Origin: Dyadobacter frigoris
GTDB lineage: Bacteria > Bacteroidota > Bacteroidia > Cytophagales > Spirosomataceae
Length of the DNA: 64,000 nucleotides
Assembly (NCBI RefSeq): GCF_005280585.1
Contig: NZ_SZVO01000019.1
Location: forward strand, 116,046-180,045
Direction: 5' to 3'
Both the position numbers and the translations under genes were made by a program. Under the pieces are notes generated by a model. It did no database searches and was not told the origin of the DNA. It saw only the letters and a program-made list of their open reading frames with translations. Positions 9,144-17,906 of this stretch are shown here, piece by piece (within the stretch, counting starts at the first letter, position 1; every line of letters begins with the position of its first letter).

Positions 9144-9797
9144 TCAGTACGCAGTAGTGAAACGCTTTTTGATGAACTTTGGTTGCTCCAATTCATCAAC
9201 AATTGCCATACACATATCCTCAACTGAGATTACGCTACGGCCATTTTCATCAAAAACCGGACTGTTCTCGCCGATTCTGTAAACACCTTTACGAATGCCG
9301 GCAGTTCCCTGATGCATTTCAATAGCAGGACTGATAACCGTCCAGTCAAGTTCAGTTTCATTCTTTAAAATATCATAATATTCACGGGCAGCATTTGCGC
9401 CGGGTTTGATTTCTTCCGGGAAGCCCGGGGTGTCGATAAGTTGCACGCCAGGAGCAACTTCAAGGCTACCTGCGCCACCTACGGCAAAATATCTTTTTAC
9501 TCCGGATTTCTTTGTTGCAGATTGAATTGCTGCTGATCCTTTAAGAAATTCAGCATAAATATCGGGATTTGTCCAGCCAGGGTTGTAGGCACTAAGTACT
9601 ACGTCATTTCCCGTCAGTAAACCGGCAAGTTTGTCTTCATTAAAAACATCTCCCTCTACCACTTTAAGCAACGGACTTTGTGCTGTTACTTTCTCAGGGC
9701 TGCGAACAATGGCAGTAACTTCATGCCCGCGGTTTGTCAATTCTGTTACCAAATGTGAGCCAACAAATCCAGTTGCTCCGATTAATGCTACTTTCAT
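9144..9797 (-). CDS. NAD(P)-binding oxidoreductase, atypical SDR (YwnB-like)
   Basis: 217 residues. The Rossmann start MKVALIGATGFVGSHLV gives the GxxGxxG nucleotide loop. RGHEVTAIVRSPEKV, VVEGDVFNEDKL and KRYFAVGGAGSLEVAPGVQ identify the NAD(P)H-binding SDR_a5/YwnB-like group, related to biliverdin reductase B. The substrate is unknown. The next gene upstream is an Rrf2 regulator, the same pairing as ywnA-ywnB in Bacillus. A 9-7-9 dyad at 9828-9852 precedes the start and matches the one in front of the regulator gene. Confidence 0.9.
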   Translation of the reverse strand: MKVALIGATGFVGSHLVTELTNRGHEVTAIVRSPEKVTAQSPLLKVVEGDVFNEDKLAGLLTGNDVVLSAYNPGWTNPDIYAEFLKGSAAIQSATKKSGVKRYFAVGGAGSLEVAPGVQLIDTPGFPEEIKPGANAAREYYDILKNETELDWTVISPAIEMHQGTAGIRKGVYRIGENSPVFDENGRSVISVEDMCMAIVDELEQPKFIKKRFTTAY

Positions 9798-9827
9798 TTT
9801 GATTGATTTTAAAGTTAAAACAGGTAT

Positions 9828-9852
9828 TACTGAAATGAAAATTGTTACAGTT
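9828..9852 (-). promoter_or_regulatory. Second, imperfect Rrf2-type operator
   Basis: Half-sites TACTGAAAT (9828-9836) and GTTACAGTT (9844-9852) with a 7-nt spacer. This is the same architecture as the perfect dyad at 10276-10300, with 8 of 9 and 7 of 9 positions matching. It lies 31 bases upstream of the reductase start. Confidence 0.55.
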
Positions 9853-9865
9853 TAGTTTAAATAAA

Positions 9866-10276
9866 TTAACTGAATTTTTGAAGAAATTCTGCCAGTGTCA
9901 TTTTATCCAGACTTTGCATTAGAGCCCGCTCTGATTCCCGGTACAGATCATCCAAATGCTGATTGATTTGCCTTCCAATTGTACAGGCAGGGTTGGGTTC
10001 ATTAATACTTTTGCCGAGGAATTGTTTTTCGCGAACGGCATCATAAATGTCGGACATGGCAATTAGTCCTGCTGATTTTGCCAGCGTACTACCGCCGGTT
10101 TTTCCTTCTTTACTTATAACTAATCCATGATTTCGTAAATTGACCAGTTCCTTGCGAACTAACACAGGATTAATATTGATACTGCCAGAAAGATATTCTG
10201 ATGAACAATATTGTTCTGGTTCGCTTGCAAGCAATGTTAGAATATGTACTGATATCGCAAATCTTCCGTTACTCAT
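9866..10276 (-). CDS. Rrf2 family transcriptional regulator (YwnA-like)
   Basis: About 136 residues from ATG 10276 (the frame stays open to 10303, but the upstream part overlaps the operator). MSNGRFAISVHILTLLA, then the winged helix-turn-helix SGSININPVLVRKELVNL and GLVISKEGKTGGSTLAKSA is the Rrf2 signature. Cys residues occur in YCSSEYL and in NPACTIGRQI; the latter sits where Rrf2 proteins carry sensor cysteines, but the three-Cys iron-sulfur set is absent. It is likely a redox- or electrophile-sensing repressor of itself and of the neighbouring reductase. Confidence 0.9.
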   Translation of the reverse strand: MSNGRFAISVHILTLLASEPEQYCSSEYLSGSININPVLVRKELVNLRNHGLVISKEGKTGGSTLAKSAGLIAMSDIYDAVREKQFLGKSINEPNPACTIGRQINQHLDDLYRESERALMQSLDKMTLAEFLQKFS

Positions 10277-10300
10277 ACTGTAATTTTTATTATTACAGTA
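10276..10300 (-). promoter_or_regulatory. Perfect Rrf2-type operator over regulator start
   Basis: Perfect dyad TACTGTAAT-7 nt-ATTACAGTA immediately in front of the regulator ATG and just downstream of its -7 box. This position suits autorepression. The same dyad pattern occurs before the adjacent reductase gene. Confidence 0.7.
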
Positions 10301-10308
10301 CAAAGTTA
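10301..10308 (-). promoter_or_regulatory. Bacteroidota -7 box for the Rrf2 gene
   Basis: TAACTTTG on the minus strand matches TAnnTTTG. It predicts a transcript with a very short leader running into the operator and start codon. Confidence 0.6.
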
Positions 10309-10677
10309 TATTAAGTTATTTGAAAATAAAACTTATCGAAGAAAAATAATTGGTTTGAACAGGAATAGAATTGGTGTGCAATTTTGATTGATATATTTAT
10401 CTAAATTAAAAATTTAATTTTTTTATAAAATATTAGTAATATGAGTGTTATAGTTAAATATATTATTACTTTTAGTATTTATAAACCATATTATTAGTAT
10501 TAATATTACTGTATTTTTAGTATTATCAATATATTTTATAAGAATCAATTTCGAATATTATTTTATACTTTTTAAATTCATTAAAAGTATTTAATGAATA
10601 ATACTTTTAGTATAAATAAATAATATTTAAAGTTAAATAATTTGATAGCTTTCTATAAGTGTTATTAATATTAACCA
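10309..10677. other. Very AT-rich gap with ATACTTTT dyads
   Basis: About 370 bases with no gene. The unit ATACTTTT/AAAAGTAT recurs, for example a dyad at 10565-10590 and the perfect palindrome ATTCATTAAA-AGTA-TTTAATGAAT inside it, plus several TTAGTATT copies. It resembles the gaps near 7.1 kb and 61.4 kb. Function unknown. Confidence 0.5.
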
Positions 10678-11103
10678 TTAAATGTTTCCCTGTCTGTTGC
10701 GTTCCAGTACAGCGTCGACAGCAAAACAGTTATAGGACTTTTCAAAGGTTAGTAAAACTGAGAAAAAGGCAGCATGAATTAATTGTGAAGGAATAGCTCC
10801 CCATTCTTCAATCATGGAACTACCAAAAATGAGGGCGATCATTACAAGTGAACCTGCTATTAGCGTCTGTTTGGTAAAGAGGCCAATCAATAGAAATATA
10901 CCTACCAGTAATTCGGCAACAGGAAGGATATAGCTGAACGGAGTAACGACGATTTCTGGTAACATGGACTTTTCGAATTGCCCAACCATCCAGTTACTGA
11001 AACCATGAAGTTTGGGAAGTCTGACCAGTCCATGGCCAAACATGCTCATACCAACGGAAAGTCGGGCCAGAAGAAAAGATAATTGTTGTGGTGAAGTCAT
11101 CAT
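10678..11103 (-). CDS. DoxX family membrane protein
   Basis: 141 residues with four predicted membrane helices. The N-terminus LLARLSVGMSMFGHGLVRLP, then PFSYILPVAELLVGIFLLIGLF and IAGSLVMIALIFGSSMIEEW fit the DoxX/SURF4-like family. In other bacteria DoxX proteins act in redox stress complexes with thiosulfate:quinone or SodA-linked partners. No such partner is adjacent here, so the role stays open. The start ATG is 11103; a second ATG follows directly. Confidence 0.88.
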   Translation of the reverse strand: MMTSPQQLSFLLARLSVGMSMFGHGLVRLPKLHGFSNWMVGQFEKSMLPEIVVTPFSYILPVAELLVGIFLLIGLFTKQTLIAGSLVMIALIFGSSMIEEWGAIPSQLIHAAFFSVLLTFEKSYNCFAVDAVLERNRQGNI

Positions 11104-11257
11104 GTAGAGTTTAGTATAGAGAATAAAGAATTTGAATGTGTTGTTTGAACAAATCGAATTTTTAAAAATCCGTTTTTGAGCGATTGTTTTATAATTTGCC
11201 CTTTCATGATTTTACGAAAAATATCATGCTTAGAGCAAAAATCATTTTGGAAAACAA

Positions 11258-13465
11258 TTATTTCAAAACGGTCAATCCACCTTTATATGTCCTTTTAGTA
11301 TATTTTATGACATAATAGTAGTATCCTCCCGAAATGTCATTCGGGCACCAATCTTTGGTTTTATCTTTTGAAAAATAAATCTGTTTGCCCCAGCGGTTAA
11401 ATATCGTCACATCTTTAAACTGATCATTACACGTGCCCGCAGGAAGTTCCTGAAAAACGAGACAGTCATTTTTCCCGTCGCCGTTTGGTGTAATTACATT
11501 GGGTAAATCAATTTCAGATTCTGTCTCTAAATCACGCAAAGATATGGTAACAGAGATTGTATCAAGGGAAGCAGTGCAACTCTTGTCCCTGGCGGTAAAA
11601 TCGATGGTAAATAACTGGCTGCTGTCGCCATTCATGAGGGAACAGTCGGGATACCATGAAAAATCTGAAATTAACTGCTTGATCCCGGTCTTGTTTTCGA
11701 ACGAAATGCCAACAGATTTCAGCTCAAAACCTCTTCCCGATGCACTGAGCGAGATTGTATTGGTGTCCGGATCTATGGCTTTGACTTGAAAAGTAATGCC
11801 TCCATGTGATCCCAACATATAGCTGACATCCGAAGTTACAAGAGAGGTTGTAATTGCCGGCGAATGGTTTGGAGATTGGTCAACGATGAAATATATGGTT
11901 TTAGAGGCTTTCAGGCCACTTCCGGCACATCTCAGATCTTCGGCAATAAAATCGACTTTTAAAGTATCTCCTTCAAGGGCATTACACGGCGGCACCCAGT
12001 TGAAATCAGATTGAACTGATGCTTTTCCGCCCGCAGTTTTGAAAATCATCGATTTTGAAGACAGTGTGAAATTTTCCCCCGCTCCTGATAAACTCAGTGT
12101 GTCTGAGTCTGAATCTTTTCCGAAAACTGTAAAACTTACTGCTGTTCCGGCAACAACATGTACATAATCGGTTTGTAGTGATGTTGTTACAACAGGAGGG
12201 TTGTTGCCGCTGCTTTCACGCCGGATGTAAATAACCAGCGTATCCATCAATGGAATCGGGCAGCTTTGATCCTGTGCAATTAATTCGATTCGAATAGGAC
12301 GGTTGTCGTAAGTAATGAAACATTCATCCAGACAAACCTGAAAACGCATGGTGTCATTGGCAACTGTGGTTTTGTATTCGAGCGGAAAAAGTGAGAAGTA
12401 ATCATTGGTTTGGTTAATTGCATGACCCTGAACTTTGATCAGGTCATTGATCGTCGGATCGGTTACCATGACTTCAAAGCAATTCGGGTCGCCATCTTTT
12501 ATGGTGACGATCTGGTTGCTGTTATAAAATGAGCTGCTACCTTTTTGTTTGAAAAGTATTTTGGGTGCACTCATTTTCGGGCAGTCAACAACTTTCAGCT
12601 GGAAGTCTCTGGTTAATGTTCCAATTTTAACACCATTCCTGAATTCGTCAATCTGAACTGCAAAAACGTAGAGACCTAAATTTCCTGGTGTTACAGAGAG
12701 CATACCGGTTTTTGGATCCACGGTTAAGGGCTTGCTTCCGGGAATAATGTTGGCATTGGTGATACCATCGATCCAGGTTAAAGTGGGATAACTGGAAGAG
12801 CCTATTGCCTGAATACCCGGCCTGTCTTTGGTGGAATATCCCTGCAAAGGCGTAATAAGCCGGTATGTCAGGCTGTCTCCGTCAGCATCCGTTCCGCCAA
12901 AATTGAAATAGAAGGGAGAGTTTACGCAGGCATAATCTCCCTGGATGGCGGGGAAAACCGGCGAGGAATTTGAAAAAACTTTATTGTTTTTTACGATCGG
13001 CGGAAATTCCAGATAAAACAAACTACCGGCCGATCCGGGTGATTTTATATTGGTGATTGCAGCATTTCTGCAGCATCTGTCCCAGACCATATAATAGCCG
13101 CCAGGATCGTTAAAAACGGTAGATTCAAGCAGGACATCACTGGCATAAGAGATCATAATTGTCTCGGTCGAAGATATTCCGCATAGGGGATTTGCGTAGG
13201 TGACGTTTTTTCGTTCTATTTTTGGGGCTGAAACGTAACCTACGGATGCATTATCTCTTTTTCGGAACACGTAAATGTAGGCAACATCGTCTTCGGCACC
13301 GGGATTTCCGTTGAGTGCATCGAAGTACATGGTAAGCCCGATCTTGTAATTATAGGAACTGTTTTTGTTTTCTGTGATGAAAAGTTGCCCGCCAACAATG
13401 TGCGTGGCTTTGGCTTCAAGAATGCATAATAGAAGTACGAAGGATAAAATCAATCGGTTTTTCAT
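11258..13465 (-). CDS. Large secreted protein with T9SS type B sorting domain
   Basis: 735 residues with a signal peptide (1-20, ending EAKA). The N-terminal part HIVGGQLFITENKNSSYNYK with VWDRCCRNAAITNI is a common start of Bacteroidota gliding-motility-associated surface proteins. Repeated cadherin/Ig-like segments follow (DADGDSLTYRLITPL, DSDSDTLSLSG, DPDTNTISLSASG). The last 85 residues, ITPNGDGKNDCLVF to IFNRWGKQIYF and GGYYYYVIKYTKRTYKGGL, are the CTD type B signal for type IX secretion. It is expected on the cell surface or released. It is divergent from rlmD. Confidence 0.92.
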   Translation of the reverse strand: MKNRLILSFVLLLCILEAKATHIVGGQLFITENKNSSYNYKIGLTMYFDALNGNPGAEDDVAYIYVFRKRDNASVGYVSAPKIERKNVTYANPLCGISSTETIMISYASDVLLESTVFNDPGGYYMVWDRCCRNAAITNIKSPGSAGSLFYLEFPPIVKNNKVFSNSSPVFPAIQGDYACVNSPFYFNFGGTDADGDSLTYRLITPLQGYSTKDRPGIQAIGSSSYPTLTWIDGITNANIIPGSKPLTVDPKTGMLSVTPGNLGLYVFAVQIDEFRNGVKIGTLTRDFQLKVVDCPKMSAPKILFKQKGSSSFYNSNQIVTIKDGDPNCFEVMVTDPTINDLIKVQGHAINQTNDYFSLFPLEYKTTVANDTMRFQVCLDECFITYDNRPIRIELIAQDQSCPIPLMDTLVIYIRRESSGNNPPVVTTSLQTDYVHVVAGTAVSFTVFGKDSDSDTLSLSGAGENFTLSSKSMIFKTAGGKASVQSDFNWVPPCNALEGDTLKVDFIAEDLRCAGSGLKASKTIYFIVDQSPNHSPAITTSLVTSDVSYMLGSHGGITFQVKAIDPDTNTISLSASGRGFELKSVGISFENKTGIKQLISDFSWYPDCSLMNGDSSQLFTIDFTARDKSCTASLDTISVTISLRDLETESEIDLPNVITPNGDGKNDCLVFQELPAGTCNDQFKDVTIFNRWGKQIYFSKDKTKDWCPNDISGGYYYYVIKYTKRTYKGGLTVLK

Positions 13466-13526
13466 AACGGACGCTTCAGTAAAAATTAGGCGATAGTATT
13501 AAAGTTTAGAAATAAAAAGGGAAAAA

Positions 13527-14930
13527 ATGTCAAAGGGTACCAGGTATGAATACGTTGAAATTACTGATTTCGCGGCAGAAGGCAAGTGTATATTTAAATC
13601 GGAAGACGGGGTGATTTTTATTGAGGGTGACGTGGCGCCGGGTGATATTGTTGACCTGGAAGTGGTGCGGACCAAAAAGAAATTAAAGGAAGCTATTGTA
13701 ACAAAAGTACACGCATATTCTTCATTGAGGACTGAGCCTTACTGCCAGCATTTCAATGTTTGCGGTGGCTGTAAATGGCAGCATATTGGCTATGAGCATC
13801 AGCTTGGTTTTAAAAGACAACAGGTTATTGATCATTTTCAAAGAATCGGTAAAATTAAAAATGTTGAGATTAATCCAATCCTGGCAGGACCGGAAACTAC
13901 TTTTTACCGCAATAAACTGGAATTTACTTTTTCAAATTATCGCTGGGTAACGAAAGAGCAGCTTGATTCGGGTGAAAAGTTTTCGAAAAACGCTTTGGGT
14001 TTTCATGTACCAAAACGCTTTGATAAAATTTTTACCGTTGAAAAATGCCATTTGCAGCCAGACCCTTCCAATGCATTAAGAAACTCTCTTCATGCGTTTG
14101 GGGAAGCGCAGGGTATTCCATATTACGATGTGAAGTACAATGTCGGAATACTTCGAAATCTGGTTGTAAGGACGGCAAATTCGGGCGACGTCATGGTTAT
14201 CGTTCAGTTTGGTGAAAAAAATGATGAAGCGATTGACAAGGTGATGAACTATATGAGGGATACGCATCCTGAAATTACCTCACTGAATTATATCGTCAAC
14301 CTGAAAGGAAATGATTCGTATCAGGATCAGGAGGTGGTTAACTTTTCCGGAGAAAGAACGATTCGTGAAACGATGGAAGATCTGACCTTCTTGGTTGGCC
14401 CGAAATCATTTTATCAAACCAATTCTGAGCAGGCTTATAATCTTTTTAAAGTAACAAGAGAATATGCAGGGCTGACGGGAAATGAATCCGTTTATGATTT
14501 GTATACGGGCACGGGAACGATAGCAAATTTTGTTGCCAGGCAAGCCAAAAAAGTAGTAGGTGTGGAATACGTTGAGGCGGCGGTTAAGGATGCCAGAATT
14601 AATTCTGCTCTAAATGGCATTACGAATACCGAATTCTTCGCCGGAGACATGCGCTGGATCATGAACGAATCGTTTTTAGCAAAACATGGAAGACCTGATG
14701 TGATCATCACCGATCCTCCGCGGGCAGGAATGGATGTGCCGGTAATAGAAACTATTTTGAAAGCTGCGCCGGATAAAGTGGTTTATGTAAGCTGTAACAC
14801 GGCTACACAGGCAAGAGATCTGGCGCTGATGTCGGAAGATTATGAAGTAACAAAAGTGCAGCCTGTGGACATGTTCCCTAATACACATCATGTAGAGAAT
14901 GTAGCGCTTTTGGTTAGAAAAGACAGATAA
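13527..14930 (+). CDS. rlmD: 23S rRNA (uracil-5-)-methyltransferase RlmD
   Basis: 467 residues. An N-terminal TRAM domain (GKCIFKSEDGVIFIEGDVAPGD region) is followed by the iron-sulfur motif YCQHFNVCGGCKWQH with a fourth Cys in EKCHLQP, then the SAM-binding VYDLYTGTGTIANFVA, DPPRAGMD and the catalytic VYVSCNTATQARDL. This is the RumA/RlmD family that methylates a uracil of 23S rRNA (U1939 in E. coli) through a covalent Cys adduct. All key residues are present. RlmCD-like dual specificity cannot be excluded. Confidence 0.94.
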   Translation: MSKGTRYEYVEITDFAAEGKCIFKSEDGVIFIEGDVAPGDIVDLEVVRTKKKLKEAIVTKVHAYSSLRTEPYCQHFNVCGGCKWQHIGYEHQLGFKRQQVIDHFQRIGKIKNVEINPILAGPETTFYRNKLEFTFSNYRWVTKEQLDSGEKFSKNALGFHVPKRFDKIFTVEKCHLQPDPSNALRNSLHAFGEAQGIPYYDVKYNVGILRNLVVRTANSGDVMVIVQFGEKNDEAIDKVMNYMRDTHPEITSLNYIVNLKGNDSYQDQEVVNFSGERTIRETMEDLTFLVGPKSFYQTNSEQAYNLFKVTREYAGLTGNESVYDLYTGTGTIANFVARQAKKVVGVEYVEAAVKDARINSALNGITNTEFFAGDMRWIMNESFLAKHGRPDVIITDPPRAGMDVPVIETILKAAPDKVVYVSCNTATQARDLALMSEDYEVTKVQPVDMFPNTHHVENVALLVRKDR

Positions 14931-15015
14931 TTCGAAAAGTACTGAATAGAATTATTTCTATATAAATGCTGAAATTATTTGCCATTAATACTTAAAAATA
15001 TTGTATTATTTTAAT

Positions 15016-15059
15016 AAAAAGAAAGTCGCCGGAGAAATTTCTCCGGCGACTTTCTTTTT
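15016..15059. terminator. Strong bidirectional terminator
   Basis: 17-bp perfect arms (GAAAGTCGCCGGAGAAA and its complement, 15021-15054) flanked by A5 and T5 runs. It lies between convergent rlmD and dnaB. Confidence 0.95.
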
Positions 15060-15090
15060 GAATATTTGTATGAGTTTTTGATGTTTTATA

Positions 15091-16731
15091 TCAAAACGGA
15101 GGTTCGCTGTCGGGGCCTTTGTAATCAAAATTGTTTAAATCATTGGCACGGCTTCTAAGCGTTCCGCCCGTAGCCGGATTACTTGGTGCCGGATTATTTC
15201 TGCCCTGGCTTTCAAAAGAAGAAATCGGGTTAGCATTTGTTATCGGACGGTCAACAGAAAAAGGTGCAGGTGCAAACTGGGCATCGAGATCGGCAAATTT
15301 GGTGTATTTACCTATGAATCGAAGCTGAACAGTTTCCAGAGATCCTGCTCTGTTTTTTGCAATAATCACCTCACCGACACCGGCTACTGAATTTCCGGTT
15401 TCATCTTCTGTAATACCATAATATTCAGGACGATAAAGGAAAATAACCATATCGGCATCCTGCTCGATAGATCCGGATTCCCTTAAATCTGAAAGTTGTG
15501 GTCTTTTTTCTCCACCGCGTGTTTCAACGGCCCGGCTTAGCTGTGACAGCGCTATCACCGGTACATCAAGTTCTTTTGCGAGGTTTTTCAATGAACGCGA
15601 AATCATGGCAATTTCCTGTTCCCGGTTACCAGCGCCTTTTCCACCCGTATCGCCTGTCATTAGCTGCAAGTAGTCAATTACAATCATTTGAATATCGTGC
15701 TGTGCCTTTAACCGGCGGCATTTTGCACGAAGTTCAAGAATCGATAGGGCAGGCGTGTCATCGATATAAATCGGGGCATTGGTAAGTCTGTGAATACGGT
15801 GGTGCAATTGTTCCCATTCATGCGGCGCAAGACTTCCTTTTCTTATTTTCTCACTATCAATTTCAGCTTCTGCCGATATTAGACGATTCACTAACTGAAC
15901 CGAGGACATTTCAAGGGAGAAAATGGCTACTGCCATGTTAAAATCAACCGCAGCATTTCGCAGTGAGGAAACCACAAACGCAGTTTTTCCCATACCGGGA
16001 CGCGCTGCAAGAATAACGAGTTCCGTCTTTTGCCAGCCAGAAGTAATTCTATCCAGCGCGCTGAAACCTGACGGAACGCCGGTTAATCCGTCTTTATTAT
16101 TTTTCTTTTTATCAAGTTCATCCAGGGCTTGGCGCATCAGCGTTCCCATGTCAGAATAGTTTTTCTTGATATTGGATTCCGAAATCTGGAACAGTGCCTG
16201 TTCCGTTTTATCAAGCAGTTTGAAAACGTCCGTAGTATCCTCAAAAGCTTCTTTTTGAATCTCGGAAGAAATCGTAATTAATTCCCGCCTGATGGAGGCC
16301 TGCGTGATGATCCGGGCGTGGTATTCAATATTGGCCGCCGAATTTACCTTTGAGGTAAGGCCGATAATGTACGACGCCCCGCCTATGATTTCAACTTCGC
16401 CGGTGCTCCGTAACTTGGAAATCACGGTAAGCATATCAATTGGCTCAGAATCAGCAAATAAGGTTAGTATCGCTTTGTATATCCGCTGATGAGAATCTTT
16501 GTAAAAACTTTCAGGTCGCAAAATATCTACAACCGCAGTTAATGCATCCTTTTCGATCATTAAAGCGCCAAGAACCGCTTCTTCAAGATCGGTTGCCTGG
16601 GGTGGTAGTTTGCCATAATTTTGGTCAAAACTTTGGGTGCGCGTGTTTGAAGATCTTCCATTGGAAGAACCTGTTTTACTACCTGTCTTGCTGTATTGAT
16701 TTGGTGCCTTGTCATTTTCCATGTAAGACAA
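15091..16731 (-). CDS. dnaB: Replicative DNA helicase DnaB
   Basis: 546 residues. The N-terminal primase-interacting domain (PPQATDLEEAVLGALMIEKD) precedes the RecA-like motor with Walker A AARPGMGKTAFVVS, the acidic MIVIDYLQLMTG and the SQLSRAVETRGGEKRPQLSD block. It unwinds DNA ahead of the replisome as a hexamer. It is longer than E. coli DnaB because of a disordered N-terminus and an acidic C-terminal tail ending DSEPPF, as in other Bacteroidota. No intein is present. ATG 16722 is an alternative start. Confidence 0.97.
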   Translation of the reverse strand: MSYMENDKAPNQYSKTGSKTGSSNGRSSNTRTQSFDQNYGKLPPQATDLEEAVLGALMIEKDALTAVVDILRPESFYKDSHQRIYKAILTLFADSEPIDMLTVISKLRSTGEVEIIGGASYIIGLTSKVNSAANIEYHARIITQASIRRELITISSEIQKEAFEDTTDVFKLLDKTEQALFQISESNIKKNYSDMGTLMRQALDELDKKKNNKDGLTGVPSGFSALDRITSGWQKTELVILAARPGMGKTAFVVSSLRNAAVDFNMAVAIFSLEMSSVQLVNRLISAEAEIDSEKIRKGSLAPHEWEQLHHRIHRLTNAPIYIDDTPALSILELRAKCRRLKAQHDIQMIVIDYLQLMTGDTGGKGAGNREQEIAMISRSLKNLAKELDVPVIALSQLSRAVETRGGEKRPQLSDLRESGSIEQDADMVIFLYRPEYYGITEDETGNSVAGVGEVIIAKNRAGSLETVQLRFIGKYTKFADLDAQFAPAPFSVDRPITNANPISSFESQGRNNPAPSNPATGGTLRSRANDLNNFDYKGPDSEPPF

Positions 16732-16958
16732 AATTAATCATTAGGCAGCTGTGAGAAAAGGAACTTGCAACAACTATTTTTTTATTAATTCTAAAATAGA
16801 CCTGTATGACTGATACTGAAATAGTTGATCAGGATATATTTATTTAACGACGTTAAAATGAAGTCCGAAATTTTTAATTATGCATCATAATCGAAAATTT
16901 GTTGGTTATTATTACTAAATTTTATGAGAATTTAATTCACGCTAAAACGATCATTCAT

Positions 16959-17906
16959 TTGCTAGAAAAAATCATCACGCTCGAAGACGTCTCTATGGTC
17001 GATTTTTTGGGCATTCACAATTCGAATATTAAAGAAGTGTCCGCTGCTTTTCCAAAAAGCAAAATTATTTCCCGCGGAAATGAAATCCGTATTCAGGGTA
17101 CTGCGCCAGAAATTATGCGCATTACGGATATACTGGAATCGCTGGTTGCTCACTACCAGAAATACGGAAAAGTTACCAATGAAAATGTTAAAGTTTATTT
17201 AAACGGCATTTCAAGACCAGCCGTTCAGAATGCAGAAGATGATGCGGATGTTATCATTTATGGTAATAAAGGTCTGGTAGTCAAGGCGAAAACGGCTAAT
17301 CAGAAATTGCTGGTTGAGGCTGCTGCAAAGTTTGATCTGGTCTATGCAGTGGGGCCGGCAGGAACGGGAAAGACCTATACGGCTGTGGCTATCGCAGTGC
17401 GTGCACTGAAAAATAAAGAGGTTAAGAAAATTATAATAACACGTCCGGCCGTTGAAGCAGGGGAAAATCTGGGTTTTTTGCCTGGTGATTTAAAAGAAAA
17501 AATAGATCCTTATTTACGGCCGATTTATGATGCGCTGGACGATATGATCGCTCCGGAAAAGCTGAAATTGTATCTGGAAAACCGGACGATAGAAATTGCA
17601 CCGCTCGCTTACATGAGAGGCCGGACACTGAACAATGCATTTATTTTGCTTGATGAGGCCCAAAATACCACACCAATGCAAATGAAAATGTTTTTGACAC
17701 GTATGGGGCCAAGTTCCAAGGCGATCATTACTGGCGATAAATCACAGATTGACCTTCCCAAAAACCTGAAATCCGGTTTGATTGATTCTCTGACTATTTT
17801 GAAAGGTATTAAAGGAATCAGTTTCGTTGAACTTGACGGATCTGACGTTGTACGCCACCGTTTGGTTAAGGACATTCTGGCTGCATATGAAAAATCTGAG
17901 AGCTAA
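16959..17906 (+). CDS. PhoH family P-loop ATPase
   Basis: About 315 residues. LEKIITLEDVSMVDFLGIHN is the usual N-terminus and places the start at the TTG 16959, although the frame is open from 16899 and no ATG is available. A KH-like RNA-binding segment (ISRGNEIRIQGTAPEI) is followed by the PhoH ATPase with Walker A AVGPAGTGKTYTA, NAFILLDEAQNTTP and RMGPSSKAIITGD. PhoH-like proteins associate with YbeY and RNA metabolism. The 3' end overlaps the next gene by 20 bases. Confidence 0.92.
   Translation: MLEKIITLEDVSMVDFLGIHNSNIKEVSAAFPKSKIISRGNEIRIQGTAPEIMRITDILESLVAHYQKYGKVTNENVKVYLNGISRPAVQNAEDDADVIIYGNKGLVVKAKTANQKLLVEAAAKFDLVYAVGPAGTGKTYTAVAIAVRALKNKEVKKIIITRPAVEAGENLGFLPGDLKEKIDPYLRPIYDALDDMIAPEKLKLYLENRTIEIAPLAYMRGRTLNNAFILLDEAQNTTPMQMKMFLTRMGPSSKAIITGDKSQIDLPKNLKSGLIDSLTILKGIKGISFVELDGSDVVRHRLVKDILAAYEKSES

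Noticed and set aside
8698..9282. 194-codon plus-strand frame
   Set aside because: Lies antisense across the dioxygenase and reductase genes, with no protein-family features.
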